Source: Methylobacterium tarhaniae | GTDB taxonomy: Bacteria; Pseudomonadota; Alphaproteobacteria; Rhizobiales; Beijerinckiaceae | Reading direction: 5' to 3' | Assembly (NCBI RefSeq): GCF_001043955.1 | Contig: NZ_LABZ01000129.1 | Coordinates: forward strand, 20,255-84,254 | DNA: 64,000 nt | Shown: positions 25,037 through 33,194 of the stretch, piece after piece | How positions within the stretch are numbered: the first letter of the stretch is position 1 | Layout: the number at the start of each line of letters is the position of its first letter | The notes under the pieces: model-generated | The model's database searches: none | The model's input: the letters and a program-made list of their open reading frames with translations, nothing else | Told to the model about the DNA's origin: nothing | Position numbers and translations under genes: made by a program

Positions 25037-27514
25037 TCAGGCCCGCACCAGCGGCACCTTCGGCACGGTGCGGACCCCGCCCTCGCCGCCGCCCGAGCCG
25101 CCGTCCTTCGGCTTCTTCGGCGCGGCGCGGGGGCGCTTCTGCTTCTTCGCGGCGTTCTTGGCCGCCTTCTTGGCCGCGATCGTCACGTCCTTCTCGGGCC
25201 GCGGCGTCACCGGGCCGGCCGGGAAGACGAAGCCGAGGCTCGGCTTCTCGCCCTCGGGCCGCTTGACGATCACCCGGACCGCGCCGCCGTCCTTGAGCTT
25301 GCCGAACAGCACCTCGTCGGCGAGCGGGGTCTTGATGGTCGACTGGATCAGGCGGGCCATCGGGCGGGCACCCATGGCCTCGTCGTAGCCGTTCTCGACC
25401 AGCCAGTCCCGCGCCTCGTCCGACAGCTCGATGGTGACGTTGCGGTCGGCGAGCTGGGCTTCGAGCTGGAGCACGAACTTGTCGACGACCTTGGCCACCA
25501 CCTCCTTCGGCAGGTGGCCGAAGGACACGGTCGCATCGAGGCGGTTGCGGAATTCCGGGGCGAACAGGCGGTTGATCGCCTCCTGGTCGTCGCCGGTGCG
25601 CTTGTTCTGGGTGAAGCCGAACGCCGCCTTGGCGAGGTCGGCCGCGCCCGCATTCGTCGTCATGATGATGATGACGTTGCGAAAATCGACCTGCTTGCCG
25701 TTATGGTCGGTCAGCTTGCCGTGGTCCATCACCTGCAACAGGATGTTGAACAGGTCCGGATGGGCCTTCTCGATCTCGTCGAGCAGCAGCACGCAATGCG
25801 GGTGCTGGTCGATGCCGTCGGTGAGCAACCCGCCCTGGTCGAAGCCGACATAGCCCGGAGGGGCGCCGATCAGCCGCGAGACGGTGTGCCGCTCCATGTA
25901 TTCCGACATGTCGAAGCGCAGCATCTCGACGCCGAGGCTCGACGCCAGCTGCTTGGCCGCTTCCGTCTTGCCGACGCCGGTCGGTCCGGCGAACAGGTAG
26001 GCGCCGATCGGCTTGTCGGGGTCGCGCAGGCCCGCCCGGGCGAGCTTGATCGAGGCGGTCAGCGCGTCGATGGCGGCGTCCTGGCCGTAGACCACCCGCT
26101 TCAGGTTGTCGGTGAGGTGGGCGAGCACCTCCGCGTCGTCCTTCGAGACGGTCTTCGGCGGGATACGGGCCATCGTGGCGATGGTCGCCTCGATCTCCTT
26201 CACGCCGATCGTGCGCTTGCGCCGTCCCTCCGGCACCAGCATCTGCGAGGCGCCGGTCTCGTCGATCACGTCGATCGCCTTGTCCGGCAGCTTGCGGTCG
26301 TTGATGTAGCGCGCCGACAGCTCGACCGCGGCCTTCACGGCCTCGGTCGTGTACTTGAGCTTGTGGAACTCCTCGAAGGACGGGCGCAGGCCCTTCAGGA
26401 TCTCGATCGCGTCCGGGATCGACGGCTCGTTGACGTCGATCTTCTGGAAGCGGCGGACCAGGGCCCGGTCCTTCTCGAAGTACTGGCGGTACTCCTTGTA
26501 GGTGGTCGAGCCGATGCAGCGCAAGGAGCCCGAGGCCAGCGCCGGCTTCAGGAGGTTCGAGGCGTCCATCGCGCCGCCCGAGGTCGCACCGGCGCCGATC
26601 ACCGTGTGGATCTCGTCGATGAACATGATGGCGTTCGGATGCGCCTCGATCTCCTTCATCACCTGCTTGAGGCGCTCCTCGAAGTCGCCGCGGTAGCGGG
26701 TGCCGGCGAGCAGCGTGCCCATGTCGAGGGAGAAGACGGTCGCGTCCGCCAGGACCTCCGGCACCTCGTGCTGGATGATCTTGCGGGCCAGCCCCTCCGC
26801 GATGGCGGTCTTGCCGACGCCGGGATCGCCCACCAGCAGCGGGTTGTTCTTCTGCCGGCGGCACAGCACCTGGATCGTGCGCTGGACCTCGTTCTCGCGG
26901 CCGATCAGCGGGTCGATCTTGCCGTCGCGGGCCTTCTTGTTGAGGTTGACGCAGTAGGCGTCGAGGGCGTCGCCCTTCTTCTTCTGGCCGCCGCGCTCCT
27001 CCTCGGCCCCGCTCGGGCGCTCGGTCGGGCCGTCCTCGTCGGCGCCGCGCACCGGCTTGCCCTCGGACAGGCCGGGGCGCTTGGCGATGCCGTGGCTGAT
27101 GTAGTTGACCGCGTCGTAGCGGGTCATGTCCTGCTCTTGCAGGAAGTAGGCGGCGTGGCTCTCGCGCTCGGCGAAGATCGCCACCAGCACGTTGGCGCCG
27201 GTGACCTCCTCTCTCCCTGAGGACTGCACGTGGATCACCGCGCGCTGGATCACGCGCTGAAAGCCCGCCGTGGGCTTGGCGTCCTGCCGCCCGTCCCCCG
27301 TGAGGTTGGCGAGCTCGGTGTCGATGTACTCGACGAGATTGCGCTTCAGCAGGTCGACGTCGACGTTGCAGGCCCGCATGACGGCGGCCGCGTCCTGGTC
27401 GTCGACCAGGGCCAGCAGGAGATGTTCGAGCGTGGCATATTCGTGCCGGCGCTCGCCCGCCAGCGCCAGGGCGCGGTGAAGAGCTTGTTCAAGGCTGCGT
27501 GAGAAGCTGGGCAA
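25037..27514 (-). CDS. clpA: ATP-dependent Clp protease ATP-binding subunit ClpA
   Basis: An 825-residue AAA+ unfoldase that feeds ClpP. The N-terminal repeat domain (FSRSLEQALHRALALAGERR and on, about 1-150) binds ClpS. The first AAA domain has Walker A GDPGVGKTAIAEG near residue 230 and Walker B IMFIDEIHT. The second has GPTGVGKTEAAKQ near 513 and VLLLDEIEKAHPD. The end is unusual: after the normal domain about 45 residues rich in Lys/Ala/Pro/Gly follow (AAKNAAKKQKRPRAAPKKPK). The start is TTG, 7 nt after AAGAGG. It lies 21 bp after clpS in one operon, as is standard. Confidence 0.95.
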   Translation of the reverse strand: MPSFSRSLEQALHRALALAGERRHEYATLEHLLLALVDDQDAAAVMRACNVDVDLLKRNLVEYIDTELANLTGDGRQDAKPTAGFQRVIQRAVIHVQSSGREEVTGANVLVAIFAERESHAAYFLQEQDMTRYDAVNYISHGIAKRPGLSEGKPVRGADEDGPTERPSGAEEERGGQKKKGDALDAYCVNLNKKARDGKIDPLIGRENEVQRTIQVLCRRQKNNPLLVGDPGVGKTAIAEGLARKIIQHEVPEVLADATVFSLDMGTLLAGTRYRGDFEERLKQVMKEIEAHPNAIMFIDEIHTVIGAGATSGGAMDASNLLKPALASGSLRCIGSTTYKEYRQYFEKDRALVRRFQKIDVNEPSIPDAIEILKGLRPSFEEFHKLKYTTEAVKAAVELSARYINDRKLPDKAIDVIDETGASQMLVPEGRRKRTIGVKEIEATIATMARIPPKTVSKDDAEVLAHLTDNLKRVVYGQDAAIDALTASIKLARAGLRDPDKPIGAYLFAGPTGVGKTEAAKQLASSLGVEMLRFDMSEYMERHTVSRLIGAPPGYVGFDQGGLLTDGIDQHPHCVLLLDEIEKAHPDLFNILLQVMDHGKLTDHNGKQVDFRNVIIIMTTNAGAADLAKAAFGFTQNKRTGDDQEAINRLFAPEFRNRLDATVSFGHLPKEVVAKVVDKFVLQLEAQLADRNVTIELSDEARDWLVENGYDEAMGARPMARLIQSTIKTPLADEVLFGKLKDGGAVRVIVKRPEGEKPSLGFVFPAGPVTPRPEKDVTIAAKKAAKNAAKKQKRPRAAPKKPKDGGSGGGEGGVRTVPKVPLVRA

Positions 27515-27535
27515 AGCGGGCCTCTTAGCTGGTGC

Positions 27536-27913
27536 CTATTTCTTTTCCATGACGCATTGCAGAGGATGTTGGTGTTTCCGCGCAAAGTCCATGACCTGCG
27601 TCACCTTGGTCTCGGCGACCTCGTAGGTGAATATGCCGCACTCGCCGACGCCGTTCTGGTGGACGTGCAGCATGATGCGGGTCGCGTCCTCACGCGATTT
27701 GTTGAAGAAGCGCTCGACCACGTGGACCACGAATTCCATCGGGGTGTAGTCGTCGTTGAGGAGCAGCACGCGGTAGAGGTTGGGCCGCTTCGTGCGCGGC
27801 TTCGTCCGCGTGATCACGGCGGTTCCCGATCGCCCGTCGCCGTTGCCGGGGGCGCGGGGGTTGGCCGCGACCGGCCTGGTGGAGGGTTCTCCCTGCCTCG
27901 GGACCTGAGCCAT
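27536..27913 (-). CDS. clpS: ClpAP adaptor ClpS
   Basis: A 125-residue adaptor delivering N-degron substrates to ClpA. A disordered N-terminal arm (1-45) precedes the folded domain, with [20 protein letters not shown] at 51-70 (N53 and D54 contact the substrate N-terminus) and [20 protein letters not shown] at 81-100. The arm is longer than in E. coli ClpS. It is directly upstream of clpA (21 bp). Many Alphaproteobacteria carry a second paralogue; none is seen in this window. Confidence 0.94.
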   Translation of the reverse strand: MAQVPRQGEPSTRPVAANPRAPGNGDGRSGTAVITRTKPRTKRPNLYRVLLLNDDYTPMEFVVHVVERFFNKSREDATRIMLHVHQNGVGECGIFTYEVAETKVTQVMDFARKHQHPLQCVMEKK

Positions 27914-28254
27914 CTGAATCGTACCGACCTCGCTCTGGCGACCGCGCCGAGCCGCCCCGGCCCCCTCCGGCAGGGAGCGCGTGCGGTGGTGCGGATCGGC
28001 AGCCTATCACGTCGGCTGCCGGTGCCGAGCCTAATCTATAGGCCGAGCCGTCGCTTCGCCAGTCGGCTGCGCGCTCTTGTCGTGCAAGGTCCCATCGCAA
28101 GCCCCATCCCGCTCCCCGCGCGCGGGGAGCCCTGATCCCGCTCCCCGCGCGCGGGGAGCCCTGAACGCACGCGACCGGCACGGGATCCCGTGCCGGTCGC
28201 GGTGAAGGTCTCGATGGGGGAGGGGCGGCCGCGGAAGGCCGCCCGCCGTCGCGC
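27914..28254. other. Repeat-rich intergenic region, about 340 bp
   Basis: No gene is supported between clpS and the phasin gene. Contents: a 29-bp tandem duplication (28106-28163), a 30-bp perfect palindrome (28171-28200), and a hairpin GGGCGGCC/GGCCGCCC (28223-28244) just beyond the phasin stop that may end the phasin transcript. The clpS promoter must lie in the part near 27914-28060. Confidence 0.6.
28106..28163. repeat. 29-bp tandem repeat, two identical copies, each with a palindrome
   Basis: Copies at 28106-28134 and 28135-28163 are identical. Each contains the 20-bp perfect palindrome GCTCCCCGCGCGCGGGGAGC (28111-28130 and 28140-28159). A separate 30-bp perfect palindrome centred on GGGATCCC follows at 28171-28200. 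Confidence 0.85.
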
Positions 28255-28695
28255 TTACGCGGCGTTCTGGATCTTGGTGGTCTCGGTCTCAACCTTCTTC
28301 AGGCCGTCCTTGGCGGCCGCGAAGGCGCGGTCCTGGGCCTTGGCGACCTGCTCCTGGGCCTGGGCGACGAAGCCCTCGAACGGCTTCGCCATCTCCTTGG
28401 CGAGGTTCTGGTAGAGCTCGGTCATCTTGGTGGTCTGGGCCACGAGGCGCTCGTAGGAGGTCTTCACGTACTCGGTCTGGATCTCGAGCGCCTTGTCGAA
28501 CGAGCGCACGCCGGCGAGCTTCTCGAGGGTCGCGGTGCCGTGCTCGAAAGACTGCTTGGCGAAGTCGGTCGCCTCGACGGCGATCGCCTGGCTGGCCTTC
28601 GACAGGGTGCCGAAGCTGCGCAGCACCGCGTCCATGCCGTCCTTGCCGAACTTCTGGGCGGCCTCGGCCTGCTGGCTGATGGTCTGCTGGTTCAT
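28255..28695 (-). CDS. Phasin family protein
   Basis: A 146-residue amphipathic, all-helical protein that coats polyhydroxyalkanoate granules. It starts MNQQTISQQAEAAQKFGKDG and continues with heptad-like segments rich in Ala, Lys, Glu and Thr. VKTSYERLVAQTTKMTELYQ and KPFEGFVAQAQEQVAKAQ fit the phasin_2 pattern. It has no Cys and no signal peptide, as expected for a granule surface protein. The frame is open upstream to 28809, but the normal phasin start is the ATG at 28695. The PHA synthase genes are not in this window. Confidence 0.87.
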   Translation of the reverse strand: MNQQTISQQAEAAQKFGKDGMDAVLRSFGTLSKASQAIAVEATDFAKQSFEHGTATLEKLAGVRSFDKALEIQTEYVKTSYERLVAQTTKMTELYQNLAKEMAKPFEGFVAQAQEQVAKAQDRAFAAAKDGLKKVETETTKIQNAA

Positions 28696-28785
28696 GATGT
28701 GGTGGCACCCCGGGCGGGCGCCCCTCCTCGCGCGGCGGTCGGGCTCGACGAGGCACCCGCGCGTCGCGCCCCGCTGACCGCAATA

Positions 28786-28832
28786 TGTGCACCGCACAAA
28801 ATTCGTCAAGCCCGGATGGTGCGCCGCACAAT
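28786..28832 (-). promoter_or_regulatory. Twin TGC-rich boxes upstream of the phasin gene, possible PhaR sites
   Basis: Two near-identical 12-mers, TGCACCGCACAA (28788-28799) and TGCGCCGCACAA (28820-28831), lie 32 bp apart, about three helical turns, 93-136 bp upstream of the phasin start. On the coding strand they read TTGTGCGGTGCA and TTGTGCGGCGCA. PhaR-type repressors of phasin genes bind TGC-rich sites in other Alphaproteobacteria. The spacing and position fit an operator, but assignment to PhaR is an inference. Confidence 0.45.
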
Positions 28833-28992
28833 CGGTCGAATTCGAGCGTTGGAATTCGACTCCGATTAACCGGGGCGTAACCGCGCCTCCCTAGCCTGAT
28901 TGACAGTGATGCCGCTGCGCCACGCCCTCCCGGGCGGCGCCGGCGGTCCGGGCGCCGCCACGTCGCGGGTGCCCTCGTCAATCGAACGAGGT

Positions 28993-30489
28993 ATGTGCGT
29001 GATGCGTTGCGTTCACGGCCAATCTGGACCCGCGCTGCCGGCCGTGCTCGCCGCCGCGGCGGTGCTGACGGCGCTCACCGCCTCGCCCGCCGAGGCGCGC
29101 CGGCGCGCCCATCACGGCGGCGGCGGTGGCTACAACCCGCCCTACGCGGCGATGGTCGTCGATGCGAAGACCGGCCGCGTGATGCACGCGGTCAACGAGG
29201 ACGCCCTGCGCCATCCGGCCTCGATCACCAAGGTGATGACGCTCTACCTGCTGTTCGAACAGCTCGAGCGCGGCAAGATGGATCTCGACACCCCGCTGCA
29301 GATCTCGGCCAACGCCGCCCGCATGCCGCCCTCCAAGCTCGGCGTGCGTCCGGGCTCGACCGTCACGGTCGAGGAGGCCATCAAGGCGCTGGTGACGAAG
29401 TCGGCCAACGACATCGCCTGCGCCATCGGCGAGAACATCGCCGGCTCCGAGCCGGCCTTCGCCGAGATGATGACCCGCAAGGCCCATGCCCTCGGCATGA
29501 CGCGCACCCACTACGCCAACGCGTCGGGCCTGCCGGATTCCGACCAGATCACCACCGCCCGCGACCTGACGATCCTGGCCCGCGCGATCCAGGACCGGTT
29601 CCCGAAATATTACCGCTACTTCCAGACCCGCTCCTTCGCCTTCAAGGGCCGGGTGATCGGCAACCACAACCACCTGCTCGGCCGGGTCGAGGGCGTCGAC
29701 GGCATCAAGACCGGCTACACCCGCGATTCGGGCTTCAACCTGATGACCTCGGCCCGCACCAGCGACCGCCACATCGTGGCGGTGGTGCTCGGCGGCAAGT
29801 CGGTGGCGAGCCGCGACACCATCATGGCCAAGCTCGTCCGGGCCAACCTGCCGGTGGCCTATGCGGGTGCCCGCACCTCGGCCCCGGTGGTCGAGGTGGC
29901 CGAGCGGCCGCGCCCCGCGGTGGTCGCCGAGCGCCCGGTCGCGACCCGCACCCTCGTGGCCTCCGCCGACGACGACGCGGTCGAGACCACGAACTCCACC
30001 GGCCAGCCCCTCGACATCGCGCCCCGCGGCGGCGCCACGCCGCAATCCTCGCCGAAGTGGCGTGCGGGCGCCGTCGGCGCCGTGCCGGCCAGCGCCCAGG
30101 CCTACGCCGCCGCCGGCGCCGCGCCGGCCTTCCCGGGCCCCGGGACCAAGTACGCCTCGCGCCTGCCGGCCTCCGAGCCCGGCGAGGCCCGCGCGCCGGC
30201 CCCGCGCGAGGCCGCCGCGCCCGCCGCCAAGCCCGTCACGGTGACTCCCTGGGTGATCCAGCTCGGCGCCATGGACGACGAAGGCAAGGCGAAGTCGATG
30301 CTCGCCGATGCGCGCCAGCGCAGCGGCGGGGCGCTCGGCAAGGCGGCCCCCTTCACCGAGCGGGTGACCCATGGCGGCACCACGCTGTTCCGCGCCCGCT
30401 TCTCCGGCTTCTCGGAGGCGGAGGCCGCGCAGGATGCCTGCCGGGCGCTCAAGCGGAACGGCTTCACCTGCTTCGCAACCCGGAGCTAG
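28993..30489 (+). CDS. D-alanyl-D-alanine carboxypeptidase (PBP5/6 type) with SPOR domain
   Basis: A 498-residue exported enzyme that trims the terminal D-Ala of peptidoglycan pentapeptides. After a signal peptide (cut near SPAEA), a serine peptidase S11 domain carries S77xxK80 (SITKVM), S137xN (SANDIA) and K239TG (KTGYT). A long Ala/Pro-rich linker (about 305-420) replaces the usual beta domain and amphipathic anchor. A C-terminal SPOR-like domain (WVIQLGAMDDEGKAKSMLAD to the end) would bind denuded septal glycan. This architecture suggests recruitment to the division site. An ATG at 29002 is an alternative start. Confidence 0.88.
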   Translation: MCVMRCVHGQSGPALPAVLAAAAVLTALTASPAEARRRAHHGGGGGYNPPYAAMVVDAKTGRVMHAVNEDALRHPASITKVMTLYLLFEQLERGKMDLDTPLQISANAARMPPSKLGVRPGSTVTVEEAIKALVTKSANDIACAIGENIAGSEPAFAEMMTRKAHALGMTRTHYANASGLPDSDQITTARDLTILARAIQDRFPKYYRYFQTRSFAFKGRVIGNHNHLLGRVEGVDGIKTGYTRDSGFNLMTSARTSDRHIVAVVLGGKSVASRDTIMAKLVRANLPVAYAGARTSAPVVEVAERPRPAVVAERPVATRTLVASADDDAVETTNSTGQPLDIAPRGGATPQSSPKWRAGAVGAVPASAQAYAAAGAAPAFPGPGTKYASRLPASEPGEARAPAPREAAAPAAKPVTVTPWVIQLGAMDDEGKAKSMLADARQRSGGALGKAAPFTERVTHGGTTLFRARFSGFSEAEAAQDACRALKRNGFTCFATRS

Positions 30490-30502
30490 CACGGGGTTCG
30501 CT

Positions 30503-30544
30503 CTCCCCAGGCGATCCGGGGGAAGTCCGGGATCGCCCGGGGAG
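30503..30544 (+). terminator. Hairpin after the carboxypeptidase gene
   Basis: CTCCCC-GGCGATCC (30503-30517, one mismatched base) pairs with GGATCGCC-GGGGAG (30529-30544). It starts 14 bp after the stop codon. A T-run is lacking, so termination is likely but not certain. Confidence 0.5.
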
Positions 30545-30653
30545 GGAGGCGCACACGATCAAAGCCTGTGCGCCTGTCTGTAACAAAGCATTCTCGAATA
30601 CATCCCCGCCGCGGCACGTCCTGTCGCGGTTTCGTCGACACGCGCGTGGAGTA

Positions 30654-31388
30654 TCAGCGATGTCGGTTGAGCAGAAAGTCCTTGGCCGCGTTGACGCGGG
30701 CCGCCAGGTAGTCCGACCCGCCCTGGTCCGGATGAAGCCGCTTCATGAGGGTCCGGTGCGCCCGGCGCACCTCCTCGAGGGGCGCCCCGCGCTGAAGCCC
30801 CAGGATCTGATAGGCCTCCTCCTCCGTCATCGGCCCTGGCTGCGCCGGACCGCGCGCCCCCGGGTCGCGATCAGCCTCAGCGTCTACGCGCCATCCGGCA
30901 AACCGGCGGTCCAGATAAGCCTCTAGCAGCCGGGCCCCGTCCGGATCGCTCGCGCGGCACTCCGACAGGAGCGCGGTGAGGCGCGGCAGCGCCAGGCCGT
31001 CGAGGGCCTGGCCCGCCAGCGACCCGGCCAGCACCGTGCCGCGCATCGCGCCGCTGGCGTGATCCAGCTCCATCTCCAGTAGGGCGGAGCGGACCCGCGA
31101 CGTCGCGTCCGAGCGGTGCGGGGCGGTGCGGCCGAGGCCGAGCTTGCCGAGCCCGAAGGGCAGGGGCGAGCCCTGGCGCCAGCCGAGGAGCCAGGCACCG
31201 CCGAGGCCGAGCGCGCCGGCCATGTCGAAGCGCCCGCGCAGGAACAGGAAGGCGGCGGCCGCCAGCGCCAGCCAGCCGCCGGCCTGGCGGATCACCCGCG
31301 CAATCATCGTGGGGTTCGCCGTCGCGTAGTGGCGGCCGAGCCACCACAGGCCGACGAGGACGAGGACACCGAGGCCGAGGGCGATCAT
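30654..31388 (-). CDS. Membrane-anchored J-domain protein (Pam18/TIM14-like layout)
   Basis: A 244-residue protein with two hydrophobic N-terminal segments (2-17 and 38-70), a soluble middle region (95-170) and a C-terminal J domain (about 188-244) with the essential HPD at 219-221 (RLHPDQGGSDYLAARVNAAK). It should stimulate DnaK-type Hsp70 ATPase at the membrane. A C-terminal J domain after a membrane anchor is the layout of mitochondrial TIM14/Pam18, for which alphaproteobacterial homologues are known. The client is unknown. It is 53 bp downstream of the VWA gene on the same strand, so co-transcription with it and egtD is plausible. Confidence 0.82.
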   Translation of the reverse strand: MIALGLGVLVLVGLWWLGRHYATANPTMIARVIRQAGGWLALAAAAFLFLRGRFDMAGALGLGGAWLLGWRQGSPLPFGLGKLGLGRTAPHRSDATSRVRSALLEMELDHASGAMRGTVLAGSLAGQALDGLALPRLTALLSECRASDPDGARLLEAYLDRRFAGWRVDAEADRDPGARGPAQPGPMTEEEAYQILGLQRGAPLEEVRRAHRTLMKRLHPDQGGSDYLAARVNAAKDFLLNRHR

Positions 31389-31441
31389 TCGTCGTAGGTC
31401 ACTCTCGGTTCACGCGCTGCCCGGCGCGGGAGACCTCCGTC

Positions 31442-32143
31442 TTACCCGCGTGTCATGCCGGCGAGGAGCCGGCGCGCCGCCGCATCCTCATGCGCGGCCA
31501 GGCGCAATCCGTCGAGTCCCCGGGTGGCATAGATCGCCGCGGCGCGCAGCAGCGCGGCGAGCACCCCCGGCGCCGTGAGATCGAACCGGGCCGCGGCCCC
31601 GCCGCTCAGCCGGGCGATCTCCGAGAATCCCGCGGCGACCGCCGGATCGGGTCCCTCGTGGAAGCAGAAGGCCGGCAGCCCGAGGAGGCCGAGCTCGCCG
31701 GCGACGCCGCAGAGGTCGTCGAGATCCTCCTCGATCGCGTCGCCGACCAGCACCAGGGCCTTGACCGGACCCCGCCCGGCCTCGTTGCGGGCGTGGCGAA
31801 GCACCCGGCCGATCTGGGTCCGGCCGCCCTGGCAGGTCACGCCCTGCATGAGCCCCGTGAGCGCCCGGGCATCGGCGACGAAGCGGGAGGCGCGGCATTC
31901 CGAGAACCCGCGGAAATAGACGAGCTGCACCGAGAGCCCGCCGAGCCGGGCCGTCGCCTCGAACATCCCGGCCTGGACCCCGCAGGCGAGGTCCCAGGTC
32001 GGCTGCCGGCTCATCGTGGCGTCGAGGGCGAAGATCAGCCGCGGCGCATCGCCGGAGGGCGGCGCCACCTCGCGCGCCGTCCTGAGGAAGGCGTCGACCG
32101 CGTCGCCCTGCGCGCGGTCGAGGTCGCGGCCGGATCCACCCAT
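31442..32143 (-). CDS. VWA-domain-like protein
   Basis: A 233-residue soluble protein. LIFALDATMSRQPTWDLA near residues 37-54 matches the first strand and MIDAS loop of a von Willebrand A domain, with DxTxS instead of the canonical DxSxS. TQIGRVLRHA and ALVLVGDAIEEDLDDL give the later metal-loop elements. Metal-ion adhesion may thus be intact. The start at 32143 is only 8 bp beyond the egtD stop. Similar proteins next to J-protein genes occur in Alphaproteobacteria as far as I recall, but I know no function. A link with the adjacent J-protein is suggested by position only. Confidence 0.68.
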   Translation of the reverse strand: MGGSGRDLDRAQGDAVDAFLRTAREVAPPSGDAPRLIFALDATMSRQPTWDLACGVQAGMFEATARLGGLSVQLVYFRGFSECRASRFVADARALTGLMQGVTCQGGRTQIGRVLRHARNEAGRGPVKALVLVGDAIEEDLDDLCGVAGELGLLGLPAFCFHEGPDPAVAAGFSEIARLSGGAAARFDLTAPGVLAALLRAAAIYATRGLDGLRLAAHEDAAARRLLAGMTRG

Positions 32144-32151
32144 GATGCCGT

Positions 32152-33132
32152 TCAGTGCCGCCGGATCGTGCTGGCGGTGAGCGCGTGGACCGAGAAGAGC
32201 CCGTCCGGATCGGTCCAGACGCGGGCATGCTCCCAGCCGGCGGTGCGGGCGAGCGCCCGGAAGCCCGGCACCGTGTACTTGTAGCTGTTCTCGGTGTGGA
32301 TCGTCTCGCCGGAGGCGAAGTGGAACGGGATCCCCGCCACGGTGACGAGCTGGCTGCGCCGGCTCACCAGATGCATCTCGATGCGTCCCAGGTTCTCCTC
32401 GAAGAAGGCCTGGTGGGCGAAGCCGTCGAGGTCGAAATCGGCGCCGAGTTCCCGGTTGATGCGAGTGAGCAGGTTCAGGTTGAACGCCGCCGTCACCCCG
32501 GCGGCATCGTCGTAGGCGGCGTCCAGCACCGCCTTGTCCTTCACGAGGTCGATGCCGACGATCAGCGTCGCACCGGCGCCGAGCGTCCGGGCGAAGCTGG
32601 CGAGCAGGCCGGCCGCCATCTCGGGCTCGAAATTGCCGAGGGTCGAGCCCGGGAAGAAGCCGGCCTTGGGCGCGTCCTTCAGGTCGTCCGGAAGGTCGAA
32701 CGGCTTGGTGAAATCCGCCGCCACCGGCTCGATGCGCAGGCGTGGGAAATCGCGGCCGAGTTCCTCCGCCTCGCTGCGCAGGAACTCCGCCGAGACGTCG
32801 ACCGGCACGTAGGCGCCGAGATCGGCGAGGTGCGGCAGCAGGCGGCGCACCTTGGTGGTGGACCCGCTGCCGAACTCGACGAGGGCCGCGCCGGGCGGCA
32901 GCCCGGCGCCGATCTCGGGGCCGTAGCGGTCGAGAATCGCGAGCTCGGTACGGGTGGGGTAGTATTCCGGCAGGCGGGTGATCGCCTCGAACAGCTCCGA
33001 GCCGCGCCGGTCGTAGAAATACTTGGCCGAGAGGGATTTCTGCGGCGCGCGCAGGCCCGCGATCACGTCCTGGAGAAAGCTCCGGTCGATGCGGGCGGGG
33101 GGGGGCGCGAGATGGGGAAGCGGGGCTGTCAC
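32152..33132 (-). CDS. egtD: L-histidine N-alpha-methyltransferase (ergothioneine)
   Basis: A 326-residue SAM-dependent enzyme that trimethylates histidine to hercynine, the first step of ergothioneine synthesis. The fold entry SLSAKYFYDRRGSELFEAIT, the SAM motif VEFGSGSTTKVR at 85-96, FFPGSTLGNFEP at 159-170 and ENSYKYTV near the end are all typical of EgtD. The start is GTG 33132 with GGAG 9 nt upstream; the frame is open further upstream but overlaps egtB. It lies 62 bp after egtB in one operon. Confidence 0.93.
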   Translation of the reverse strand: MTAPLPHLAPPPARIDRSFLQDVIAGLRAPQKSLSAKYFYDRRGSELFEAITRLPEYYPTRTELAILDRYGPEIGAGLPPGAALVEFGSGSTTKVRRLLPHLADLGAYVPVDVSAEFLRSEAEELGRDFPRLRIEPVAADFTKPFDLPDDLKDAPKAGFFPGSTLGNFEPEMAAGLLASFARTLGAGATLIVGIDLVKDKAVLDAAYDDAAGVTAAFNLNLLTRINRELGADFDLDGFAHQAFFEENLGRIEMHLVSRRSQLVTVAGIPFHFASGETIHTENSYKYTVPGFRALARTAGWEHARVWTDPDGLFSVHALTASTIRRH

Positions 33133-33194
33133 GGGCAGGAACTCCGAGTTCGGGCGGGCACCCTGAGGGCACCCGGATCGAGGCACGGCACGCC

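Noticed and set aside
24881..27220. Open plus-strand frame of 779 codons opposite clpA
   Set aside because: It mirrors the codon bias of clpA; clpA has both Walker motifs and the clpS context.
28106..28163. Tandem 29-bp units considered as a CRISPR array
   Set aside because: Only two copies, directly adjacent without spacers, and no cas genes nearby.
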